The position numbers were made by a program, and so were the translations under genes. Of a stretch of DNA of 5,924 nt, positions 1-5,339 are shown one piece after another. This stretch comes from VAZQ01 sp035300505 (GTDB lineage: Bacteria > Pseudomonadota > Alphaproteobacteria > Rhizobiales > Xanthobacteraceae), in assembly GCA_035300505.1 (NCBI GenBank), contig DATGVJ010000354.1, positions 1-5,924 on the forward strand, in the 5' to 3' direction. How positions within the stretch are numbered: the first letter of the stretch is position 1; each line of letters opens with the position of its first letter. Below the pieces are notes generated by a model. The model had not been told where the DNA came from. It did not search any database and was given only the letters and a program-made list of their open reading frames with translations.

Positions 1-1049
1 ATTCGATCGACCGCCGCTACCGGCCCTACCTCATTCAGCTTCCGGCCGCACAGACGACATCCAAGGAAGCTGCTGCCGCCGCAGCCGCCGGCACCGTGCT
101 GGTCGGCCTCTATCCGCAGGAGGCAAACTTCAAGGGCGACATGGCGGCCTACTTCGCCACGATCCCGGACAGCGACGCGAAGTCGGCGGGAATCAAGCTC
201 GGCGAGGCGGTCGCCGCAAAAATCCTGGAGGTGCGCGACAACGATGGGGCGGATGCGCCTGATGCGTACCAATACAAGACGAAACCCGGAGTCTATGTGC
301 CGACCCCGATCACGGTCTCCTCGACATGGCCGAACGTCAAGCCATTCGCGCTCACGAGTGCGTCGCAATTCCGGCCGGAGCCACCGATCGCGCTCGACAG
401 CAAGGAGTGGGCCACCGACTACAACGAGGTCAAGGATTTCGGCAGCAAGACCAGCACCAAACGTTCGGCGCGGCAAACCGAAGACGGGCGTTTCTGGCTC
501 ATCACCGGACCGCAGAGCAGCGAGCCGGTCGTGCGCCAAATCGTGACGGCCAAGAAAATGAGCCTGATCGACAGTGCCCGATTCATGGCATTGACCGCCG
601 TGGCCGGGGCTGACGCCGGCATTGCGGTATTTGAAGCCAAGTACCGCTACGAGTTCTGGCGTCCGATCACCGCGATCCGCAATGGCGATAGCGACGGCAA
701 TCCTGCGACCGAACGGGACGCGACCTGGCAACCGATCGACAACACGCCGATGCATCCGGAATATCCGTGCGCACACTGCATCATCAGTGGTGCGATCGCC
801 TCTGCCATCGAGGCGGCCCTGGGCACGGCAGACATTCCGCAAGTCGCAATGACCAGCCCGACCGCGCCGGGCGTGACCCACCGCTGGACCAGCATCCGTG
901 CCTACAACGACGAAGTCTCGCATGCGCGTATCTGGGCCGGCTTCCATTACCGGTTCTCGGTCCGCGTGGGCCAGGACATGGGCCGCAAGATCGGCGAATA
1001 TGTCGTGAAGAACGCGATGCAGCCCCTGACCACAACGGGCGCGCGCTGA
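1..1049 (+). CDS. Vanadium-dependent haloperoxidase / PAP2-like exported enzyme, 5'-truncated (VHPO-1)
   Basis: The reading frame is open from the first complete codon at position 3 to the TGA at 1047-1049, giving 348 visible residues. Alignment with the complete copy at 3958-5199 shows that about 65 N-terminal residues, including any signal peptide, lie outside the window, so the GTG at 96 is not the true start. Motifs of the vanadate/phosphate pocket are present: K-x6-R-P (Lys at 639-641, Arg-Pro at 660-665), H-P-E-Y-P-C-A-H-C (P-C-A-H-C at 765-779) and R-x5-H (Arg 927-929, His 945-947). The family comprises vanadate-dependent haloperoxidases and related acid phosphatases; the exact reaction and substrate cannot be told from sequence. 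The usual P-S-G-H is P-C-A-H here, so normal peroxidase activity is uncertain. A GC hairpin follows the stop by 8 bases, and a substrate-binding protein gene follows 204 bases downstream. Fold is confident; activity is not. Confidence 0.88.
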   Translation, partial: SIDRRYRPYLIQLPAAQTTSKEAAAAAAAGTVLVGLYPQEANFKGDMAAYFATIPDSDAKSAGIKLGEAVAAKILEVRDNDGADAPDAYQYKTKPGVYVPTPITVSSTWPNVKPFALTSASQFRPEPPIALDSKEWATDYNEVKDFGSKTSTKRSARQTEDGRFWLITGPQSSEPVVRQIVTAKKMSLIDSARFMALTAVAGADAGIAVFEAKYRYEFWRPITAIRNGDSDGNPATERDATWQPIDNTPMHPEYPCAHCIISGAIASAIEAALGTADIPQVAMTSPTAPGVTHRWTSIRAYNDEVSHARIWAGFHYRFSVRVGQDMGRKIGEYVVKNAMQPLTTTGAR

Positions 1050-1056
1050 TCAACCC

Positions 1057-1092
1057 TTCCGCCGGGCTTGCGGGGATGCAAGCCCGGCGGAA
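1057..1092 (+). terminator. Perfect 15-bp GC-rich hairpin after VHPO-1 (terminator or 3'-end stabiliser)
   Basis: The arm TTCCGCCGGGCTTGC (1057-1071) is perfectly complementary to GCAAGCCCGGCGGAA (1078-1092), with a 6-base loop GGGGAT. It begins 8 bases after the stop codon. No T-run follows, so it is not a textbook intrinsic terminator. It could end transcription inefficiently, protect the mRNA 3' end, or mark an intercistronic processing point. The hairpin after VHPO-2 has the same first 11 bases in its left arm. Confidence 0.7.
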
Positions 1093-1222
1093 TGACCTCG
1101 GCCAGCATGATACTGCGACCGACAATTGCAGTTTCTTACGCGTAGTGCTCAACTTGATAGCGTTGAAGCTCGCGATCCGCTCCCTCGTGTCGTGGCGAGG
1201 TAATCGAAATTGGATGGAGTGA

Positions 1223-1253
1223 AGGGCTTTCTTTAACCCTGAGGGAGGAAGAC
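1223..1253 (+). promoter_or_regulatory. Leader and ribosome binding site of binding protein A, partly conserved before B
   Basis: The block AGGGCTTTC (1223-1231) lies 31 bases before the ATG, and AGGGAGGA (1242-1249) is a strong Shine-Dalgarno sequence fixing the start at 1254. The same AGGGCTTTC lies 32 bases before the ATG of gene B (2306-2314), and both leaders end with GAAGAC close to the ATG. The conservation suggests that the leader was duplicated with the gene. I see no convincing sigma-70 promoter in 1093-1222, only minor short inverted repeats such as CCTCG/CGAGG at 1183-1200. Confidence 0.5.
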
Positions 1254-2264
1254 ATGACGCAGATCGCACAAAGTCGACGCCGCTTCCTTGCCACGCTCGC
1301 GGCGGCCGGAGGCGCGGGCCTCATAGGCGCCTCGCGTTTATTGGGACAAGAACCGCGCCCGGAAACCACAACCGTTCGCCTTTCGAAAGTTAGTGGCACT
1401 TGCATCGCACCCCAATATATCGCTGAGGAATTGTTGCGCCTGGAAGGCTTTACGGAAGTCCAATACGTGATGACAGAGGCGGGTATTGGCCAATCAAGAG
1501 CGATTGCGCGCGGCGAGGTGGACTTCAGCCTGAACTTCGCAGCTCCGCTGGTGATCCCGATCGATTCCGGAGAACCAATCTCAATCATCGCGGGAGTGCA
1601 TTCGGGATGCTTCGAACTGTTCGGAAACGAGCGCATTCGCGGCATCGTGGACCTCAAGGGCAAGACTGTGGGGGTGCAAGGGCTGGGCGGTTCCCCGCAC
1701 GTCTTCCTGGCCGCCATGGCCGCCCATGTCGGGCTTGACCCCGTCAAGGATATCAATTGGGTCACGAGTCCATCCGTTGCGCCAAAGGAGCTTTTTGCCG
1801 AAGGAAAGATCGATGCGTTCCTCGGTTTTCCACCTGAACCGCAGGAATTGCGTGCGCGCAGGATCGGCCGCGTGATCGTCAATAGTTCCACTGATCGCCC
1901 GTGGTCCCAGTACTTCTGCTGCATGCTGGCGGGCCACAAGGACTTCATCCGCAAGAATCCGGTGGCGACCAAGCGCGTGTTGCGCGCCATCCTCAAGGCC
2001 ACCGACCTGTGCGCCAGCGAGCCCGCGCGCGTCGCGCAACGCATGGTCGATGGCGGATTTACGCCACGATATGACTATGCGTTGCAGGCATTGAAGGAAA
2101 TCCCGTACACAAAATGGCGGGAGTACGACCCCGAAGACACCATTCGGTTCTACGCGCTTCGACTACGCGAAGCGGGTATGATCAAGTCAAGCCCCAACAG
2201 GATCATTGCCGATGCCACGGACTGGCGCTTTCTCAACGAGCTCAAACGCGAGTTGAAGGGCTGA
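1254..2264 (+). CDS. Tat-exported ABC-type substrate-binding protein, NMT1/SsuA-like (paralogue A)
   Basis: This 336-residue protein should bind a small ligand in the periplasm, but the ligand is unknown; relatives in the SsuA/NMT1 superfamily serve sulfonates, nitrate or thiamine precursors. It opens with a twin-arginine signal (S7-R8-R9-R10-F11-L12) and an Ala/Gly-rich hydrophobic stretch to about residue 31; cleavage before Gln32 is plausible. The mature part starts with a beta strand and C50-I-A-P-Q-Y, followed by A-R-G-E-V-D-F (85-91), D-L-K-G-K-T-V (133-139) with G-S-P-H downstream, and G-K-I-D-A-F-L (184-190), all in the order seen in SsuA-like proteins. Cysteines 50, 119, 222, 223 and 253 are all kept in B. 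The start is set by a strong Shine-Dalgarno and by exact agreement with B. Gene B lies 73 bases downstream, probably co-transcribed. No permease or ATPase gene is in view. Confidence 0.92.
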   Translation: MTQIAQSRRRFLATLAAAGGAGLIGASRLLGQEPRPETTTVRLSKVSGTCIAPQYIAEELLRLEGFTEVQYVMTEAGIGQSRAIARGEVDFSLNFAAPLVIPIDSGEPISIIAGVHSGCFELFGNERIRGIVDLKGKTVGVQGLGGSPHVFLAAMAAHVGLDPVKDINWVTSPSVAPKELFAEGKIDAFLGFPPEPQELRARRIGRVIVNSSTDRPWSQYFCCMLAGHKDFIRKNPVATKRVLRAILKATDLCASEPARVAQRMVDGGFTPRYDYALQALKEIPYTKWREYDPEDTIRFYALRLREAGMIKSSPNRIIADATDWRFLNELKRELKG

Positions 2265-2273
2265 CGATGGGAC

Positions 2274-2319
2274 GTCATGACCGATCATCGAATAAAATGA
2301 AATTCAGGGCTTTCATGAC
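2274..2319 (+). repeat. 7-bp inverted repeat in the A-B intergenic gap
   Basis: GTCATGA (2274-2280) and TCATGAC (2313-2319) are exact reverse complements, separated by a 32-base AT-richer spacer. The right arm overlaps the leader of gene B. It could be a weak stem-loop or operator half-sites, but a 7-bp match in 73 bases can arise by chance. Confidence 0.25.
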
Positions 2320-2337
2320 TCAGCGGAAAGAAGACAC
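2306..2337 (+). promoter_or_regulatory. Leader and ribosome binding site of binding protein B
   Basis: AGGGCTTTC (2306-2314) repeats the block found before gene A at almost the same distance from the ATG. The purine run from GGAAAG (2325-2330) into AAG acts as a weaker Shine-Dalgarno than the one before A, about 7 bases from the ATG at 2338. This suggests B may be translated less efficiently than A from a shared transcript. Confidence 0.45.
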
Positions 2338-3348
2338 ATGACGCCGATGGCACAAAGTCGCCGCCGTTTCCTGGCCGCGGCCGCGGCAGCTGCCGCCGCG
2401 GGCCTCATCGGCCCCTCGCGTTCGTTTGGTCAAGAACCGCCGCCGGAAACGACTATCATCCGCCTCGCGAAGAACCGCACCCTCTGCATTGCGCCTCAAT
2501 ATGTTGTTGAGGACCTCTTGCTTTTGGAGGGCTTTACCGAGGTTCATTATGTGACATCGGATGCTGGCGCTGGCCAATCGAAAGCGCTCGCGCGAGGCGA
2601 AATCGACTTCACCTTGCAGTTCTCGCCGTCGACGCTGATCCCGATCGATGCCGGCGAACGGATAACGATTATTGCCGGTATCCACGTCGGATGTTTCGAG
2701 CTGTTCGGGTCCAACGGCATCCGCAGCATCGCGAGCCTCAAGGGCAAGACGGTGGCCATACCGGAGTTGGGTACATCCCCACACCTGTTCTTGTCCACCA
2801 TGGCCGCCCATGTCGGGCTTGATCCTGCCAAGGACATCCGTTGGATAACGAGTACATCGATACCGCCCATGGAACTCTTTGCCCAAGGAAAGGTCGACGC
2901 GTTCCTCGGCTTTCCACCCGACCCGCAGGAATTACGTGCCCGCAACATCGGACATGTGATCGTCAATAGCTCCGTAGACCGGCCTTGGTCGCAGTATTTT
3001 TGTTGCATGCTGGGGGGTAACCGGGACTTCATCGGCAAGAACCCGGTCGCAACCAAACGCGTCCTGCGGGCGATGCTCAAGGCAACCGATTTCTGCGTCA
3101 ACAATCCCGCCACCGCTGCGCGACGCATGGTCGACGGTGGTTTTGCGGCCCGATACGACTATGCGCTCCAGACGCTGAGGGAAGTCCCCTACAACAAATG
3201 GCGGGACTATGACCCGGAGGACACGATCCGGTTCTATTCGCTGCGGCTGCGCGAGGCCGGATTTATGAGGAGCGCCCCCAACAAGATCATTGCAGACGGA
3301 ACTGATTGGCGTTTCTTCAATGAACTCAAACGCGAGCTGAAGGGATGA
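2338..3348 (+). CDS. Tat-exported ABC-type substrate-binding protein, NMT1/SsuA-like (paralogue B)
   Basis: This 336-residue protein aligns with A end to end without gaps; I count about 241 of 336 identical residues (72%). It has the same Tat signal (S7-R8-R9-R10-F11-L12) with an unusually Ala-rich hydrophobic core, and likely cleavage after S-F-G before Gln32. Core elements match A: C50-I-A-P-Q-Y, A-R-G-E-I-D-F (85-91), L-K-G-K-T-V (134-139), G-K-V-D-A-F-L (184-190), W-S-Q-Y-F-C-C (217-223), and a C-terminal P-E-D-T-I-R-F-Y helix region near 293-300. Differences cluster at 92-100 and 124-146, regions that in such proteins can lie near the ligand cleft, so A and B may have diverged in specificity (inference). 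It lies 73 bases after A, has its own ribosome binding site, and is followed by a 609-base gap. The role is periplasmic ligand capture; the partner transporter is not visible. Confidence 0.92.
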   Translation: MTPMAQSRRRFLAAAAAAAAAGLIGPSRSFGQEPPPETTIIRLAKNRTLCIAPQYVVEDLLLLEGFTEVHYVTSDAGAGQSKALARGEIDFTLQFSPSTLIPIDAGERITIIAGIHVGCFELFGSNGIRSIASLKGKTVAIPELGTSPHLFLSTMAAHVGLDPAKDIRWITSTSIPPMELFAQGKVDAFLGFPPDPQELRARNIGHVIVNSSVDRPWSQYFCCMLGGNRDFIGKNPVATKRVLRAMLKATDFCVNNPATAARRMVDGGFAARYDYALQTLREVPYNKWRDYDPEDTIRFYSLRLREAGFMRSAPNKIIADGTDWRFFNELKRELKG

Positions 3349-3441
3349 CATCGGGCTGCGCTCGTCCTCGCGCTCGTATGCTGGCGTCTGTCATGCTGAC
3401 GTCGACGATTTTGGTGGATACGCACCGTGACACGCCGCTGA

Positions 3442-3630
3442 CTTCACAGGAACGGCCCTGCCGAAGATATCGCGCCGGCGTCGTTGATCACGTTGACCTC
3501 GCAGGACGGTGCGCCGATTTCACTCGCGTGCCTTCGCGCGGCAAGCCCAAGGCGATTGTGGCTGGGCTTTGCAGATTCGGAACAGCCGCTTCCCGTCGTT
3601 CGGCCGGCTTTTGATGTCGGCGCCCCTTGA
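3442..3630 (+). pseudogene. Possible remnant of an unidentified coding sequence
   Basis: In the frame starting at 3442, codons between about 3460 and 3630 favour G or C at the third position, and the translation (for example A-E-D-I-A-P-A-S-L-I-T-L-T-S-Q-D-G-A-P-I-S-L) reads like the mature start of an exported protein. No ATG or ribosome binding site precedes it in frame. A hydrophobic, signal-like stretch (M-L-A-S-V-M-L-T-S-T-I-L-V, from 3378) sits upstream in another frame, as expected if a frameshift split the gene. A TGA at 3628 interrupts the frame, which then stays open to the TAG at 3859-3861. I do not recognise the family. In GC-rich DNA such open stretches also occur by chance, so confidence is low. 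Confidence 0.2.
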
Positions 3631-3798
3631 GATGGGAGACTTGCCGGATCGCAACCCATCGCCGACGCGCGACACGGGGCTGTGACGCACTATCTCGTCA
3701 ATGGCAACTCCGCCAGATGCATAGGTCACAAGCTTCAATGCCGAAACGGCACTTCAGTCGTAGCACCAACGGATCGTTCCACGGCGTCCCGGCCAAGT

Positions 3799-3826
3799 AA
3801 AAAAAACCCATTGCTCCCATGGGGTT
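3799..3826 (-). terminator. Minus-strand intrinsic-terminator-like hairpin with 8-T tail
   Basis: Read on the minus strand, CCCAT, a 7-base loop and ATGGG are followed directly by eight Ts (the A-run at 3799-3806 on the + strand). One bulged base would let two more A-T pairs extend the stem. The stem is short, but the T-run is the longest homopolymer I noticed in the window. No minus-strand gene can be assigned to it. Confidence 0.3.
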
Positions 3827-3945
3827 ACCGACCAGCGACCCGCTGTTGCGCCCACGCATAGGCGATCCGTCAGGCTCATTTACCGCGGACCCGCCCCTCG
3901 ACAAAGTGATCGCAGCAATCCGGCGACACGGATTGCCGATAACCC

Positions 3946-3951
3946 GAGGAG
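3946..3951 (+). promoter_or_regulatory. Ribosome binding site of VHPO-2
   Basis: GAGGAG at 3946-3951 lies 6 bases before the ATG at 3958. This spacing and the signal peptide that follows fix the start. No clear promoter hexamers are seen upstream. Confidence 0.7.
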
Positions 3952-3957
3952 AGCAAC

Positions 3958-5199
3958 ATGCATTCCAATCTTTGCAAAGCGCTGGTCGCGGTCGCCATGG
4001 TCGGGGCGGTGTCACCGGCTTTCGCCAATGTCATCACTGATTGGGACGAGAAAGCCGTCGCCGTCGTTGTCCCAAGCCTCAGCGGCACTTCGCCATACCC
4101 GCCGCAGCGGATGATAGGCATGGTCCACGCCGCGATGTTCGACGCAGTCAATTCGATCGAACGGCGTTACCGGCCCTATCTTGCGCAACTGCCCGCGGAC
4201 CCCGCCACATCGAAGGAGGCCGCCGCTGCAGCGGCAGCGGCCGCCGTTATGGCGACCATTGATGCAAAGACGGCAGGTGAAATGAAAGCCGCACTCGCTG
4301 CCTACCTCTCCGCGATCCCTGACGGCGCCGCGAAATCTGACGGCGTAAAACTCGGTGAGGCTATTGCAGCCAAGGTTTTGGAGGCGCGGGCGAACGACGG
4401 CTCCGATGCGCCCGATGCATACCGGCCGAGGACCACCGCCGGCGCCTATGTGCCGACGGCGATCCCGTGGTCGTCGACCTGGCCGAACATGAAGCCGTTC
4501 GCTATGGCCAACCCATCACAGTTCCGGCCAGGCCCGCCGGTTGCGCTGGAGAGCAAGGAGTGGGCAACCGACTATAACGAGCTCAAGGATTATGGTGGGC
4601 AGAACAGCACGAAGCGAAGCGCCCAGCAGACCGAGATCGCGCGGTTCTGGGCCTTCGGTCCGACAGCGGCTTATCACCCGTTCGCACGCCAGCTTGTGAC
4701 CGCAAAGCAGATGGGTGTCCTCGACAGCGCGCGGTTCATGGCGCTCGTTGCGCTTTCGATTGACGACGCGATCATCGCCGTGTTGGACGCGAAGTACCAT
4801 TACGGCTTCTGGCGGCCGATCACAGCCATTCGCAATGGCGATATCGATGGCAACCCGGCCACCGACCGTGAGGCAACGTGGCAGCCGGTCCTCACCACGC
4901 CGATGCACCCGGAATACCCGTGCGCCCACTGTATCCAGGCCGGTTCGGTCGCCGGTGTAGTCAAGGCCGTGTTCGGAAGCGTGGAAATCCCTGAGATCGC
5001 CATGAACAGCACAGCGCTTCCCGGCGTGACCCGCCGCTGGTCCAACATGACGGCTTTTACTGACGAGATTGCCAATGCGCGCATCTGGGGCGGCCTCCAC
5101 TACCGCTTCTCGAACCGCGTCGGCACCGAGATGGGACTTCAAATCGGTGAATACGCCGTGAAAAACGTGATGCAGCCGGTCGCGACAGCCACGCGATGA
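3958..5199 (+). CDS. Vanadium-dependent haloperoxidase / PAP2-like exported enzyme, complete (VHPO-2)
   Basis: This 413-residue protein starts with a Sec-type signal peptide (hydrophobic core about 8-20, likely cleavage after A21-F22-A23), so it acts outside the cytoplasm. The mature N-terminus shows the helical entry typical of bacterial vanadium haloperoxidases (V-I-T-D-W-D, then P-P-Q-R-M-I-G-M-V-H-A-A-M-F-D-A-V-N near 48-65), followed by an Ala-rich helix (88-96). The pocket consists of K279-x6-R286-P287, P321-C322-A323-H324-C325, and R375-x5-H381; by family analogy H324 is the acid-base histidine and H381 the vanadate ligand or phosphatase nucleophile. The canonical Ser and Gly before H324 are Cys and Ala. 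It may oxidise halides or organic substrates with peroxide, or hydrolyse phosphate esters; the motif does not decide. It is about 62% identical to VHPO-1 over 348 residues. A hairpin and a third binding protein gene follow, repeating the order seen at the left. Confidence 0.92.
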   Translation: MHSNLCKALVAVAMVGAVSPAFANVITDWDEKAVAVVVPSLSGTSPYPPQRMIGMVHAAMFDAVNSIERRYRPYLAQLPADPATSKEAAAAAAAAAVMATIDAKTAGEMKAALAAYLSAIPDGAAKSDGVKLGEAIAAKVLEARANDGSDAPDAYRPRTTAGAYVPTAIPWSSTWPNMKPFAMANPSQFRPGPPVALESKEWATDYNELKDYGGQNSTKRSAQQTEIARFWAFGPTAAYHPFARQLVTAKQMGVLDSARFMALVALSIDDAIIAVLDAKYHYGFWRPITAIRNGDIDGNPATDREATWQPVLTTPMHPEYPCAHCIQAGSVAGVVKAVFGSVEIPEIAMNSTALPGVTRRWSNMTAFTDEIANARIWGGLHYRFSNRVGTEMGLQIGEYAVKNVMQPVATATR

Positions 5200-5205
5200 C
5201 GAGAG

Positions 5206-5243
5206 TTTCCGCCGGGCCCCGCAAAGGTGTGGGCCCGGCGAAA
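5206..5243 (+). terminator. GC-rich hairpin after VHPO-2, related to the one after VHPO-1
   Basis: CGCCGGGCCC (5210-5219) pairs exactly with GGGCCCGGCG (5231-5240) around an 11-base loop. TTT (5206-5208) and AAA (5241-5243) can extend the stem past one bulged C. It starts 7 bases after the stop. The 11 bases TTCCGCCGGGC (5207-5217) are identical to 1057-1067 in the hairpin after VHPO-1, while the loops differ. As there, no T-run follows. Confidence 0.65.
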
Positions 5244-5328
5244 CAACCGAATGAGCCGACGAGTGGCTCATGGTTCAAGGTCTTTCCGCGTGCTAGTTTT
5301 CAACAGGATTACGCGCGTGAACGGTACC

Positions 5329-5333
5329 GGGAG
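5329..5333 (+). promoter_or_regulatory. Ribosome binding site of binding protein C
   Basis: GGGAG lies 6 bases before the ATG at 5340. The frame is open further upstream without a stop for some distance, so this site and the Tat motif five codons in are what decide the start. The AGGGCTTTC block seen before A and B is not at the matching position. Confidence 0.55.
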
Positions 5334-5339
5334 ATTGCC

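Larger units (their letters stand above)
3349..3957. other. 609-base gap without a convincing intact gene
   Basis: No reading frame here has a good start, ribosome binding site and recognisable product together. An 89-codon frame (3345-3614) starts at an ATG overlapping the stop of gene B, but its product is Arg-rich and unrecognised. A different frame (3442-3861) has local coding-like codon use with one internal stop. A minus-strand terminator-like element lies at 3799-3826, and a short hairpin TGCCG-AAA-CGGCA at 3739-3751. The last bases form the VHPO-2 leader. The region looks like a remnant of a lost gene or a junction left by the module duplication; both readings are inference. Confidence 0.5.

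Noticed and set aside
61..95. GC-rich runs coding for poly-alanine in VHPO-1 (and 4216-4245 in VHPO-2) as possible simple repeats
   Set aside because: Mixed alanine codons in an alignable helix of both enzymes indicate protein-level composition, not a DNA repeat.
1223..1249. Possible alternating stems AGGG/CCCT covering the ribosome binding site of gene A
   Set aside because: The pairings are only three or four bases, one with an impossibly small loop, so a riboswitch-like mechanism is not supported.
784..1269. 161-codon minus-strand open frame spanning the end of VHPO-1 and the following gap
   Set aside because: It runs through the hairpin and the leader of gene A, and its Arg/Pro/Ser-rich product is typical of a shadow frame.
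1136..2044. 302-codon open frame on the minus strand across gene A, with a similar one at 2547-3128 across gene B
   Set aside because: They lie opposite the well-supported binding-protein genes, and the similarity between the two antisense translations follows from A and B being paralogues. The products are Ser/Arg/Pro-rich with no recognisable domain.
3589..3601. GGAAC and downstream CGTT resembling an alphaproteobacterial general-stress sigma factor promoter
   Set aside because: The spacing between the two elements is 13 bases, not the 16-17 expected.
3345..3614. 89-codon + strand frame whose ATG overlaps the stop of gene B
   Set aside because: The ATG-TGA overlap is suggestive of coupling, but the Shine-Dalgarno spacing is poor, the product is Arg-rich and unrecognised, and codon use looks better in another frame.
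3520..3738. Minus-strand frame beginning K-L-V-T-Y-A-S-G-G, recalling the N-terminus of fumarylacetoacetate hydrolase family proteins
   Set aside because: The resemblance stops after about nine residues, the start would be TTG with no clear ribosome binding site, and the rest shows no hydrolase motifs.
4516..5271. 251-codon minus-strand open frame across VHPO-2
   Set aside because: It mirrors a confident gene in GC-rich DNA, and its translation is His/Arg-rich without family features.
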